Below, piece by piece: positions 21,330 to 32,748 of a DNA stretch of 64,000 bases. The stretch's first letter is position 1. Each line of letters starts with the position of its first letter. The notes under the pieces are model-generated. The model was given only the letters and a program-made list of their open reading frames with translations, ran no database searches and had not been told where the DNA came from. Position numbers and translations under genes: made by a program. The stretch is from the NCBI GenBank assembly GCA_023375675.1, contig JALQBC010000005.1, positions 1,240,001 through 1,304,000 on the forward strand. The letters run 5' to 3'. This DNA comes from Cytospora piceicola. Taxonomy: Eukaryota; Ascomycota; Sordariomycetes; Diaporthales; Cytosporaceae.

Positions 21330-21995
21330 CGGGGGATGTTAAAGGGGCAGCTCGACACTATCTCGTCACTATAGATGAAAGAACACAAAAAAGACAGCAC
21401 TGGAGTTTCTGAACAGTGCAAATTGTGGACTGAGGACCACCAAGTGCTTCAGTCCGTCAAAATTGTAAACTTCAGCACTCTGGTGACTCCAGCTCTCACG
21501 CCACTACTGGCTGTCATATAAGCATCGCTGGCCGTTTACAAATGCTAGGCGCGTCTGTTAGAGAAGCAACATGACTACCCATGCATATGACCCAGTGGAA
21601 AGCAGGAGGATGCATGCCTGCATATGGTACCACTGTGACCGATAATTAATATACATGGAGATAAACGTTTTAGGAAACATGACCGCTGTATAGTATAGTC
21701 TTTTGGTTCTGACAGACTCTTTGCACAACATGTAGTTGGGTCAGATGCCGTATCTGATAGGGCTGTATCTGATAGGGCTCAATAACTCTCCCTGTCCCAG
21801 CCAAATAATGATGTCGGCCTTTGTCGGCCTTTGTCGGTCTTTTCCGCGAGACCTACGTGGGCACCCAAATTTACCACTTCAAACAATCGACGCATTCAGC
21901 CGTTAGGACCATTATCCATCTGTCTTGACCCCATCAGACACTCCTGAGGTAACGTAAGGAGTAGCCGATTGACCATCGAATATGTGAAGTAGCTG
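21330..21995. other. Intergenic between convergent genes
   Basis: AT-richer sequence between two 3' ends. A 14-bp direct duplication (ATCTGATAGGGCT, near 21750-21780) and a short TCGGCCTTTG triplication (about 21812-21840) are the only structure seen. Confidence 0.5.
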
Positions 21996-22873
21996 CTATT
22001 TCCTGTAACGTCTTCCACGCAGCATCTTCAACCCCCTCTTTTGGTCTTCTTCCGAGGGAGTCATCCAATCCTCCACCTTATGTTTTTGAAAGCCTTTCTG
22101 TTCCTACAAAAGGACCTCCTCGCGCCCGATTTTATGCCAGGGGATCCCAAGGTCCTTGGAAATTGTGTCTTTGACCAGGTCGATGGGCCCGAATGAAATA
22201 AGGAACTTCTTCTTGTTCTCTTCAGTGTCGTCAAAAAAAGTCTCGGCAATTGTCTCCCTGAGGGATTGCATACTAGCAACAGGCATGTTCATCCCTTGAA
22301 CCGCCGCCCTTTTGGTGCGTCCCGTCGACGGAAAGCTGTCCGCAACCTTCTGGTAGTCAAGCTGAAATCCAGCGGCATCGTACGTCGGTGAGCCATTGGG
22401 CCCCTTGTCAATACAGCGATACAAATCATGAAACATCATTGCCGGGTCTGTCCGAATGTGTGTGTCAAGTAATGCGTTCTTTTGGAAAGCATTCAGAAGG
22501 CCCTTGGGCTTGGGCGGCGAAGGTGGGCGGCGAGCGGCCAACGCCTCTGGTAGATCCCACTCATCATACCGCGGTCGCGCATCGCGACCAGGGGTGGGAC
22601 GAGGGTCCTTGAGCTTGCTCTTGTCAAAGTCGAATTCCAGATCCGGGGTCGTCAGGCGCGGGAGAGGCCTCGGCTCCTCAGCTTCCTTCTCCTCCTCACC
22701 CTTTTCCACCTCTCCAGGCGAGATTTTACGCTTTTTGACGGCCCCTCCTGCTGTGCCTGAGAGCTTGACACGCTTCTCTTCTTTGTAGGGGCCTGCTTGA
22801 GTTCCTCACGTTGGGATCTGCCCGAGGCGTTGTTGCCGGTGCTTTCACCAGCTCTGCTACGAGTGCGATCCAT
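21996..22873 (-). CDS. Conserved fungal protein of unknown function, interrupted by an in-frame TAG
   Basis: The main open frame ends at TAG 22104-22106. A model with a short intron (GTGAAA..AAGCAG, 56 bp, about 22792-22848) joins ATG 22873 (MDRTRSRAG) to KRVKLSGTAGG and VKKRKISPGEVEKGEE, then LPRLTTPDLEFDFDKSKL, PRPTPGRDARPRYDEWDLP, LLNAFQKNALL and DKGPNGSPTYDAAGFQLDY. These blocks look like a Pezizomycotina family I have seen without an assigned function. After the TAG the same frame runs 35 more codons (EQKGFQKHKVEDWMTPSEED to RRYRK) to a second stop at 21996-21998, and that tail reads like the natural C-terminus. The stop would replace a Trp (TGG to TAG). The 5' intron is weak (poor branch signal), so a frameshift there cannot be excluded. 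Basic clusters suggest a nuclear protein. Confidence 0.55.
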
Positions 22874-23613
22874 AAGTGGTGCGATAGTGATGGGTTGATC
22901 AGAGGGACAAGCCTCTTTGCTTTGTTCGAAGAGAAGGGATTGGGGACGAAACAAATGTTGGTGTCTGGTGAAAGTGGACGGACCCATGTTGAGTTGTGTG
23001 TCACATGCTTCTTCCGTCCAACGCGCCCCCGCACGTATCACAAATCTCCAGACACGTTCCTCTTAGAGAGGAGAAAAGGGCTGTGAGGCATAGAGGAACG
23101 TCTTTAGAAGGCACTCTTTAATTCTACATGTGAATACCATTGACATATACCAATAGGACTGTTGATAGTGGAGTACCTCGATATCGACCTAAGGCACATT
23201 GTATTGAAACGGGACATAGCGTATGCATTAGTCACAACTAACAACGATTTTGGCCAGACAACATTGTTATATGCCACTCACTGATATCGGAAGATACTGA
23301 ATGGGAGAGGAAGTGAATACTTGCTTCAATGTGGCCTAGATTCATATACCTACCTAGCTACTTAAGTACCTAGGTAGATAGATATGCGCCAAGGTACATA
23401 TATATATGCCCAAGTACCTACCTCGTACATGTACCTGGATGGCACCCAGGCGGGCAGCGGGACAGGGGTGCGGACCTAGAACGCATTAGCTGTTGGCCCG
23501 TGCTTCTACTTTTCTTAGGCCGCGACGAGACTTCTCTTCCGAAAAGATCCCAGCCTTCCCCAAGACAGCATCGGCTTTGCACAAAAGAGACGACGTCAAT
23601 CCAACCAACCACC
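22874..23613. other. Intergenic, divergent
   Basis: Shared upstream region of the 22-kb gene and the KH-domain gene. Contains a dense cluster of TACCTA/TAGGTA motifs at 23345-23425, including an exact TACCTAGGTA at 23367-23376. Confidence 0.5.
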
Positions 23614-25655
23614 ATGGATGATACAGAGAGACGCACCGCGAAGCGATCGCGCTTTGACCAGAAAGAGCCTGAGCCAAGAAAGGCCTCGAGATTTGATCGC
23701 CGTTCTCGGTCTCCCTCTGCTCGCAAAGAGGAGCCAGTTCGCGACAGAAGCCCTCTGTCTAAGGAGCGCGACCTTGTCGCATCTCCTGTGAAATCCCCGG
23801 TAGACCCAGCGGCTGCAGCAGGTGAGACCCAGACTCTTCTACTTCGAATGCTGGGGAACCTGCTAACCGAGGCTATCTCAAACAACAGCCGCCGCCGCCG
23901 CTAAGATCAACGCTCAACTGCAGGCGCGCAAGGGCATCCAACATGTCGATGTTCCTCCGATCCGGTCCGAAGCCTCCAAGGAACACCCACCTGCCCAGAT
24001 CAATGGCGAAATGTACATTGCCGACGGCGACTACATCAAGGACATCGAAGTCAACGACCTGCGAAACCGATACCTCTTGACCAAGGGCTCTACTCAGAAA
24101 ATGGTAAATACTTGCCTGGTTATTCCTGCTGATACATAAACACAGCTCCCTCCATCACCTCCATACTGTATGCCAGAACAGTCTTGCTTACCTGAAGCTT
24201 GACAGTTCCCATACAGAACATCTCTGTTGCCGCTGCTGACCTCCCCTGCTTGATCTAGATTAAAGATGACACCGGCGCTGGTATGCTACCACCCACCTAT
24301 AAACAAATAACCGTTATTGTGTAGTTTGGACGTTGACGCTTTTGTTCTTACCAAGATGTCACCACCCGCGGAAGCTATTATCCGGATAAGAGCATGGCCA
24401 CCGCAGCCGTAAGCACCTTATCCCCAGGGAGAAAAGGAGAAAAGCGACTAACAAAGGTGTTCAGAACCCGCCCCTGTACCTCCATGTGACGAGCACATCG
24501 AAGGACGGCCTCGAGGTCGCCGTCGAGAAGATCGAGGAGATGATGAAGCAGGAGCTCCCTCAGCTCGTCGACGAGCGACGCTTCCGCCGTCGAGAGCAAG
24601 AACAGGTTGAGCGGGACGAGTATGGACGGGTATGTTCGCGGGCTGGCTTGGTTCCTCATTCTAGGACTCTACTGACATCATCCAGCGCAAATGGCCCGAG
24701 GAGAAGATCCCGATCACTCTTGAGCCCGTCCCTGGATTCAACCTTCGTGCGCAGGTTGTTGGCCATGGAGGTGCATATGTCAAGCATATACAACAGGAGA
24801 CAGGATGCCGCGTCCAGATCAAGGGTCAGGGGTCTGGCTACATCGAGAACTCGACTGGTCGTGAGGCCGAGGAGCCCATGTACCTGCACGTTGCTGGACC
24901 CGACCCCAAGATGGTTCAACAGGCCAAGGAGCTATGTGAAGATCTATTGGCCAACGTCACGGAGCAGTACGAGGAGTTCAAGAGCCGTCCCCCACGGAAC
25001 AACTATGGCGGTGGTGGTGGTGAGCGTGGCGGTCACTACGGCGGAGACCGTTACAATGGCGATAGGTACGGCGGAGACCGACACGGTGGCGGCGGCGGCG
25101 GCGACCGATATGGTGGAGACCGACACGGTGGCGGCGACCGGTACGGCGGCGACCGGTACGGAGGCGACAGACACCAGAGCAGGGACCAGGGATACAACAA
25201 CAATTACAGCAACTCCCCGCAGGCCCCCCAGGCTTCGTCGGCCTCTCCGGCGCCTGGTGCTAACAGCACCCCATCGGCTACCGATTACGCCGCCCAGTAC
25301 GCTCAGTATTATGCCCAGAACCCATCCGCGGACCCCTACGCAGCGTACGGCGGCTACGCGGCCTATGTCCAGTACTACCAGCAGTACTATGCGGCCGCCC
25401 AAGCTCAACAGCAACAGCAAGGTGCGGGTGCGCCTGGTGCTGGTGTTCCTGGAGCCGCTGCATCTCCTCCGCCACCTCCGCCTGAGAACCAGCCGCCTCC
25501 ACCGCCTCCATCCAATCCCGCGCCACCTCCACCTCCCTCGGGCTCACCCCCTGGAATGTCTGGTTACAACGCTGTACGTACTCCTTTCGCCTTTAGCATC
25601 TTGTGGTATGTGTGACTGACGCGTGCTATAGATACCCCCACCTCCAGGACTGTAG
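23614..25655 (+). CDS. KH-domain RNA-binding protein, KHDC4/BLOM7-like splicing factor
   Basis: Seven exons: 23614-23821, 23889-24103, 24259-24280, 24356-24408, 24465-24629, 24686-25573 and 25632-25655, all with GT..AG borders and summing to 524 residues. KHDC4 (BLOM7) homologues bind RNA and associate with the spliceosome. The N-terminus is Arg/Ser-rich (KASRFDRRSRSPSARK). The first KH-like domain spans about 115-200 (YIADGDYIKDIEVNDLRNRY, GSTQKMIKDDTGADVTTRGS, YLHVTSTSKDGL). The second (about 225-305) has GFNLRAQVVGHGGAYVKHIQ with a GXXG-type loop GHGG. An RGG-like region of GGDRYGGDRHGG repeats follows (about 330-385), then a Tyr/Gln-rich part and Pro-rich runs ending in IPPPPGL. Exon 3 is only 22 nt and lies inside the first KH domain. 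The start follows ACCACC. Confidence 0.88.
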
Positions 25656-28545
25656 TCTGCAAGATTCCCATTTCAAATCTGGTGATATGAAATGCAGACT
25701 TCGGTATTTACCACCGAGCTTAGTGCTGTTGCTGATGGTGGCATTTGACTATACATTTGCCACGGATTCCAGGAGAAAGAAAGAAAAGTGATTGGGAATC
25801 AATGAGAAGGACACAAGTCTAATTAATTTACAGAGGCAGTGCTAATCACACAAATTGTAGCCTCTTATGATCCGTTGACAGCAATCATTGTTTATGAGGC
25901 TCGACCAAGGTTGAATTGGACTCAACTTGGTTATCCCTTTGAAATCTTGTCACGGGCTGACCTACATGTATTAGCACACCAAGATGCTTGAATTTGTATA
26001 GCTAACTGCTAGCCAACGGCGTTGTCTTCTATGTTACTGCCCATTGTTTTCGATCTCAATTTTAATCTCAATTTCGAGGCAACCAAAACCTAACTCGACC
26101 TAGGTGCAATGAACCTAGTGGATCTCCCGCGTTCGCATCGGCCCGTCGCGCCACCATACATACCCTTTGTCATGACCCGCAGAGCCTCAACACAGGCCCG
26201 TCGGTACGCGACCACATTCAAGCAACTGGCCCGGAAATTTGAATTGTATACCAGCGCGGAGAGTATTCAAAAAGGAATTTATAAAAAAAAAAAAAAACCA
26301 CCCTAGAGAGAAATGATTCGCCTGCACTAGATCAAGAGCAACTTTGGAAGGTCTCGGGACTGCTGCAGCAGCCATCCCAACGCTCCTCTGCTAACGTGGA
26401 CACCCGCCCCTGGAAGACCGTAAAGAAGGCTGAGACCTATGAGAACAAAGCCCGCTCCCCCACTGTCGAGACATGCTCGCAGTCCTTCGATCTTGGACTA
26501 CAAAATTTGCTGTGTTGCGCGAATGAGAACAGCACCAGCATTGCTCTCACCACATGCGTAGGGAAGACCCCCGGGGCCTGTCCCTAGTAAACCCCTAACC
26601 TTGGCGGCCATATACAAAGTCGTGGAAGCCAAAATCGTCAAGATCGTCGTCCCGACCCCAAAATCTATCCTCGAAGGGCAGTCGATGCGATCTGCCCCCC
26701 GGCCGGCCTTGGTCGCAGCTGGACACGGAGGTGTCGCCGTGCCAGTGGCTGGCGAGATGACTGCCGTAGACAGCCGTTCTCGTCGTGCGGGCCGTCCTCT
26801 ACGTCCGCCGAGTCTCCCGGCGGCGGCGGCGCCTTTCAGCCCTGCTGAGGTAGCGACGCCCACGGATCCTCGGTGTGGAGTAAATGGATGGCATTGTGTG
26901 GGGGGGGGGGGGTAGAAGAGTACAATTACTTCAAGGGCGTCTGAAAAACAGTACTGTGGTACTGTGTGATTGAGGATTCATGTATGTCTTCGGATGTTTT
27001 GGAATGCTGTATAATGATTTCCAATGGTGAGAGACTTGGACCTGCAGTAACGGAGGAAATAGTCTCAGTTCATAAACAAAACCGTAATTCACATCTCAGT
27101 TCTATCTACCGTTGCTTGTCTGTCCGTATACAAAGGAGAGTAGAGGTAAACAGATGATCAAAGGCACCAGAGCCGTATGGCGGCCCTTTTGGAGTTCCTA
27201 CTCTTATTGTCCGCGACTGACAGACCTGGCATCCGAGCTGAATGACAACCAGGGGTTCGTACGCCCAGCTGGGTGAAAGAGAACCACGATGCCGCTCTCA
27301 AAGGATCATCTTTGACTGAAACGTCTAACCCGAGCAAGATCGAAGTGGCTGTCGTTTCCCATCAAGATGTCCAGTCTGGAGGGAAATGCCTTTGGATTTT
27401 CCAAGCATGAGTAAATATGACCGCTTGCTTTTAACTTCCTTTCTCCATCTCCGCTTCTTCAAACGTGTGAAATAGGGACCCCCCCCCCCCTTCCTAAATC
27501 TGTGACATATCAGCAGGTGTAGTAAACCCTTAGAATCCACCCTGTTGAGCATGACTCCCCTGTTAAGGTCAGTTATTGATGTGGTAATGGCTCTGGGGGT
27601 GCCTGCAGACAAAGAAATGTGAGATGTCATAACGTTCGTGCATCCCTCACCGTACACACACCTGAGCTTCGCTGCTCGCGCGCATGACTGGTCAGTACCG
27701 GGCCCGGGACAGTCATGTAGCAGCGCAATAACTCTGCACCAGTTCAGTTGGTCGAAGGGTGGTCTTCGTCTGATCTTTGTACTTTGAACTCGCACAAGGT
27801 TCCCGCGTTGGTCTTCGGTCGTTTCGTTGTGTACCTTTGTGGGTATGATTGCAGAGTGTTAATTCGCATCCAAGCCAACTACACTCCATCAGCCACGTCT
27901 CTCACTATACAATGGACATAGCCAACGACTTGACCTTGTCCGAACTTTGGAGCAAAGCTGCAGATGCCTCCCACATGCAACAGAACCATTGTGATGGGTA
28001 TGGTGGCGTCCTCCAGAGATCCCACCATGCACTTGCCTCTTCCTCCCCGGTGCCCAGCATGGCGATCTTAGCGCTGAGAGCGCTCCTGGAATATACCACA
28101 CCCCCTTTGATCTCGGTGACAATGAGTCGCATTTGTTCAATGTTCTGAACAAGCCTGACGTGCTTAGTTGACGAGGGAAGACAGGGCAAATGCCCCGTAC
28201 TGGAGAAAGCTGTAAGCACTGACAGGCTCTGTAAGGTAACAATCCCTTTAACAAGCCCTCGCGCTTGAATGTACATTGTTTATACAACAAAGGAGGGGGG
28301 GGGGGGCGATGTTGAGTGGAAAGTCAGGTTGCTTGGAGGATAAATATAAATTCATCTCGCCCTGGAAACTTGTTGTTCTCGACCTCAGCAAACCCAACAT
28401 TCATCAAATAACATCACACACACTGCAATTAAACACCCATAGACACTACTGCCAACAGTTCAATCAACAACACAAATCTTGACTCACCAAGCCCACAGGT
28501 CAGTGATACCTCTCCAGTCCACTGACTTCCATCAACACCAAGCAA
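25656..28545. other. Long intergenic region with no firm gene
   Basis: About 2.9 kb, mostly AT-richer, with homopolymer runs (A14 near 26283, G11 near 26900, C11 near 27480, G11 near 28300). One GC-rich patch at 26594-26870 has coding-like bias on both strands and is listed separately. Other open frames are short and unbiased. Confidence 0.45.
26594..26870 (-). other. GC-rich patch with ambiguous coding signal
   Basis: On the minus strand a frame with high GC3 reads VYGSHLASHWHGDTS, then LPFEDRFWGRDDDLDDFG and ends HDFVYGRQG with TAG at about 26595. It is closed upstream by a TAG that overlaps a possible GTAG acceptor near 26800. The opposite strand is also open for about 100 codons but lacks an ATG. 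No family was recognised; it may be the last exon of a small gene or a remnant. Confidence 0.25.
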
Positions 28546-28546
28546 C

Positions 28547-28945
28547 ATGTCTCAGCGCACCATCGCCATGGACGACGATCGCCGTTCAAACTATAACCAA
28601 TGCCAGCCGGGTCATCCCAAGGCCGAGCGTGCTCGATCGAAGCACAACAACTCTCGGGCGATGGCCAAGCGGCCTGTGTACCCCCTCAAGAGCCGGTATC
28701 AACCTCGACCTGCAGGCAGGGCAATGGCCGGGGACACCGAGGCCCACAGATATGATGACCCGGAGCTGTGCCGTAAGATTCTGCCCCGGGACCGTCAAGA
28801 GTCCCGGGGCTGCAAAGTCCGTGACATGGACAAGCGGAACAAGCACTGGAACAAGAAGGTCTACGTCGGAGTGGTTGGGGAGACCGAGAGCCTCGGCTCT
28901 TATGCAGACTCCGACGTAGACCTCGTGGACGACGAGTCCGTCTAG
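28547..28945 (+). CDS. Small basic hypothetical protein
   Basis: Single open frame, 132 residues, rich in Arg, Lys, Asn and Asp, with no recognised domain. It has a favourable start context (AGCAACATGTC), a CA-rich leader with little secondary structure upstream (28380-28540) and a TATAAAT-like stretch near 28341. The C-terminus is acidic (SDVDLVDDESV). The basic N-terminal two thirds (KAERARSKHNNSRAMAKR) could bind nucleic acid, but no fold is visible. It could be a lineage-specific gene or a chance frame; codon use is reasonable and the context is gene-like. Confidence 0.45.
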   Translation: MSQRTIAMDDDRRSNYNQCQPGHPKAERARSKHNNSRAMAKRPVYPLKSRYQPRPAGRAMAGDTEAHRYDDPELCRKILPRDRQESRGCKVRDMDKRNKHWNKKVYVGVVGETESLGSYADSDVDLVDDESV

Positions 28946-29992
28946 GTTTTTGAGCAGGCGGGCCTGTTTGGGTGAGTACCTAGGTATTATCTTCACGGAG
29001 GATTCGGTCAAAAGGACCGAAGCATTCGCATCTCTGGCAGATGTTGGAGGGTGGTTGGTGGATTAGGTAGGGGAGCCGGAGGATATGGATAACAGATTGC
29101 TAGAACATAATTCCAACCCTCCAAGAAATCGTCAAACTTGATCGCCAACTTGTTTTGAACTGTGATTCTGTTTCCTTGATACAACGGAGAATACCATTCG
29201 TGGAATGGTGATTGGCCTCGTAGAGCTGACAATCCCGTGACGGCAGCGGAGTCGTTAGACTGTCCGGCTAGGCGCAATGACAAGTGATATGCGATAATGC
29301 GTAGAGGTGTTTCCAGAAAGCTGACGAACCGGTGTTCCCTGAGATACTCGCTATCGTCCGCTCACGGGTCGGAAAGTTGGAAAGGGGTCCAGCTCGTCAA
29401 ACGGGCGGACGGAGACTCGAGCAGGATCATGTGGTACACAGACTGCTCTTCGAGTAGGTCAGGATCCCCTCCCCCTCCCTTCCCCTCCCCAGGTCCCCGG
29501 TATCGAGGATACCCTCCGAACGGATGCCGCACGGATGCCGCACGTGGGTATCACGGGGTGATGACAACCCCGTCTGCCCGGGTGAGGATTTCAAGGCCGC
29601 CTTTACCACCCCCACGTGCAGTGCTTAGTAGACCACATGCCACGTGGGACTTCTTACCTTAGGAAGACAACTACCGATGGAGATCTTCCGCTGAAGTTGT
29701 CTAAGTCCATGTGAACGTTCGGTGGATATTTTGTGGGCCGTAGTCCTTTGGTCATATGCATGCGTGTGCATACGTTCTCGATATATAGAGGGGGGTTTAC
29801 GCAGCGGCTATGCAGTACTATAGTGCTGTAGCATTCACATGCGGAGATGGTAAATGCCTTCCTTTTGTCCGTGAAACTCTCAGATGGCCCTGTTGTTGTT
29901 TCTTTATAATCCGCTCTCCCGACTTCGTAAAACAGCCCAGAGGCTTTGACGCAGCTCACCGGAAGTGAACGGCTCCTCGATAACCTCACGAT
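28946..29992. other. Intergenic
   Basis: Upstream region of the SDR gene. Holds TACCTAGGTA at 28977-28986, a 12-bp direct duplication (CGGATGCCGCA) near 29520-29543 and a pyrimidine tract near 29465-29490. No gene seen. Confidence 0.45.
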
Positions 29993-31056
29993 ATGTCGGC
30001 CTATGATGTGAGTGGCAAGTATGCCATTGTCACGGGTGCTGGATCCGGTGAGTCTAGCTGCCGAGTGCCCCGTGATTCCCCTCATCGCACGAACGACTAG
30101 TGACAGCAGTACAACAGGGATCAATCTGGCCTTCGCAGAGCAACTCCTGGGGAGGGGCTGTTCCGTTCTGCTGGCTGACTTGAAGCTCCGGCCTGAAGCC
30201 GAAGAGGTCGTGGCCAAGTACACGAGCGCGGGGGAGAGCGGGCCGTCCGCGCTGTTCCACAAGGTAGACCTCGCCGACTGGGCTCAGATCAGCTCCATGT
30301 GGAAGTTCGCCCTGCAGAAGTTCCCCCGGGTCGACATCGTCTGCAACGGCGCGGGCATCTACGAGCCCCCGGAGACGTCCTTCTGGAACCCGCCTGGCAT
30401 CTCTCCACTGGCGCAGGACCGCGAGGACGCGAACCCCGGCCAGTACAAGACCCTTGCTGTCAACACGGCCGGACCGATCCGGCTCGCTCAGATTGCTCTC
30501 GACTACTGGCTGCAGAACCGGAACGTCGAGGGAAATCTGCTCTGGGTGGCGAGTATGGGTGGCTATGTGCACAACTTCCAGGCTCCTCTCTATTTTGCTA
30601 GCAAGGCAGCTATAGTCAGCTTCGTCAAGTCGCTGGCACTCCTGAAGAAAGAGCTCGGAATTCGCAACGCAGCAGTCTGCCCGGGCGTAGTCCACGTAAG
30701 CAACCAATCAAGACCCATTGTAGCAAACAAGTCGTGGTCTGCTAACAGAAAGGAACCAAAAGACGCCTATCTTCTCCCCAGATTATTGTAAAACTAGGGT
30801 ACGCCCTGAAGACTTGGGCTTGACGCCTCACCAGTGTGCCTCGGTCATGGTGCAGGTGTTAACCGAGGCCCAGTACGGTGATGGCAACATTGTGGAGGCA
30901 TTGATGGTTGGATCGAGGCAGAATCCCGAGATCAGCGTCAGGGAGGTCCCAATGGAAAGGTTATATCCTGCGGTTGGAGTGACGGGAGATGACAACCACT
31001 TGGCTGAGGAAGAAGCAAGATTCGTAGAGCGTCTGCAGCAGCATGGAATGCGATAG
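29993..31056 (+). CDS. Short-chain dehydrogenase/reductase
   Basis: Exons 29993-30047, 30118-30695 and 30763-31056 (introns GTGAGT..CAACAG, 70 bp, and GTAAGC..AAAAG, 67 bp, branch GCTAAC) give 308 residues. Classical SDRs use NAD(P)H to reduce or oxidise carbonyl/alcohol groups. The dinucleotide motif TGAGSGIN (residues 14-21) is completed by the first splice; DLADW and NGAG follow. The catalytic triad is Ser in VASMGG, then YFASK (Tyr-x-x-x-Lys). The third exon restores the substrate loop TPIFSPDYCKTRV after PGVVH, typical of 15-hydroxyprostaglandin-dehydrogenase-like fungal SDRs. The protein is longer than the 250-residue core, with a C-terminal extension (GSRQNPEISVREVPMERLY). Substrate unknown. 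A broken HET-domain gene lies just downstream on the other strand. Confidence 0.87.
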
Positions 31057-31084
31057 ATAGTAAAGCTTGGGCATAATCAACTGT

Positions 31085-31640
31085 GGTTGACCCTTGGAAC
31101 GCGCACTGTTGCCTTTCTCATCACTTGTTCCACCTGTCGCGAGCATTGGTATTCGAAATCCAGCAAATTGCCAGGCTGTGCGTTTCTGAAGATGGCTGCT
31201 TGGTGGCTGGTTTCAACTCGGGCATGCTCCGCTCGGCTCTGCTGGATGCAAAGCAGGTTGAACCACAGATACTTCGCACCGCCGAACGGATCAATATTCT
31301 TGAGCAGTTCGTCTGGCAGCCTTTAGACGTCGAAGCAAGTCTTGCGAGGGACCAGCCAAGGAACCCCTTCAATACGCGCTCCATCGCCCCCGATATCCTC
31401 CATCGTCCCCAGGTATGACCAACAATAGCCATGATCTGGACGTTGCTCTTGGTCGTGGAAACGGACAGTCTTTCTTGCCTAGATGTCTCAAAGTATGGCA
31501 GGTAGGTGTCTGACAGACTGTCCTTCCGAGTAGGATCTCCAATCCACCAGGTTTTCGGTAGTAATTTGGCTTTCGAATTGCCTGAAAAACAATACCAGGT
31601 TTCCAACTTGCGCTGGTCCTGATCTCTGGGAACGCGCGTG
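31085..31640 (-). pseudogene. HET-domain (heterokaryon incompatibility) gene remnant
   Basis: Two minus-strand frames together show the order of a HET-domain protein. One frame carries LLPKTWWIGDPTRKDSLSD and MAIVGHTWGRWR (about 31420-31600). A different frame continues with IEGVPWLVPRKTCFDV, then an in-frame TAA at 31323-31325, then RLPDELL, YLWFNLLCIQQ and HQAAIFRNAQ (to about 31160). HET proteins trigger cell death when genetically unlike fungal hyphae fuse; blocks such as HTWG, W.DL.CI.Q and RQA.IF are the hallmarks. At least one frameshift (31395-31430) and one nonsense codon separate the blocks, and the C-terminal half is absent, so this copy should be inactive. The family match is from memory of the domain pattern. 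Confidence 0.6.
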
Positions 31641-32748
31641 TTGTTGCATCGTGGGTCGGAAGGGCAATGGCAACGCGGGTGACTTGCCTGTGGGAATATT
31701 AGGCTCTCGGTAGGCTCTCCCAGGTACCTATGTACCGCGACTTGGCATGGTTGTACAGAAGTTTACAAACATCACGGGCTGGTGACATCCAAAGGAGCTC
31801 ACACTGCTTGTCTGGACTGTTCAGGCAGATGCTTGTGACGGTCGTAATACGGAATCGTAGATCGGTCGTGAAAAGACCCACGTTTCTTCCCGTCGACGGG
31901 GGTATATTGGCGTCTTTGCCCCACGCGAAGTATTTGACTACCAGATGTCGATTACATTATTATGTCAATAAAGTGTTATGCAATCAAGTTGGGTTACATA
32001 CCACCGATTACACATATACAAGCAGCCGTTGTGTACAAAGGGGACAGCTCCGATAGCTGGGAAGACATTAAGTTGACGATACAAACAAATCACGGGGTGA
32101 AGCAAGCGATAGCTACAGCAGAGGGCATGACAGACAACATACTTCTTCCTCATGTCGTCCGCAAGCGAACGAGCATGTTGAAAAAAAAAGTTGGAATCAG
32201 AAAACTGATGGATATCAAAAATTCCGCCCAGGTTGGCCCCGAAGGACTAACCAGACTGGTAAGTACCACGGTGTGCGATGCAGACTTTCCAACCTAGTCT
32301 AGGTAACTCTTGATCTACCCAAACTCGGACAAGGTCTAGGAGATATGTGTTAGTACGATGCTCCTCAGCTATAGGGGGGTGTGGGTGAAATGCTTACAAG
32401 TATGAAGAAGAAAAGAGGAAAGAGAAGTGGAAATGGCGGGTGGGAGGGCAGGTATATATAGGTATCTGGGGACGGCGAAATTCTGCCGGTTCGTCAACAA
32501 AGTGGCCGCCTTCTAGTTTGGGAATAGTGTGGCCCTTGATTGTGTGTGGTGTTTATGTGGCCCAAGCGTCGCCAGGCACAATCGACGGAAGACGTGCGCC
32601 GAAAGCTCCGATCCACAAGACAGTTTCTGTCAGTGCTCCACCAACCTCCCCAAAACTTTCTTACGACTTTTTTTTTGACCTTCATTCCTCTCTTCTGCAG
32701 CCCCCAGTCAACCCAGTTTACCCATTTCTCGCGGCAGAATCCTTCAAA
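31641..32748. other. Intergenic and RPL26 promoter
   Basis: No gene found. The last 250 bp are pyrimidine-rich (TTTTTTTTGACC, CTCTTCTGCAG), as usual upstream of fungal ribosomal protein genes. Confidence 0.45.

Noticed and set aside
1..31640. Repeat-induced point mutation as the cause of the three disrupted genes
   Set aside because: All the stops fit CpA to TpA changes, but any transition producing TAA or TAG does. Surrounding GC content is not depressed and no repeat partner is visible.
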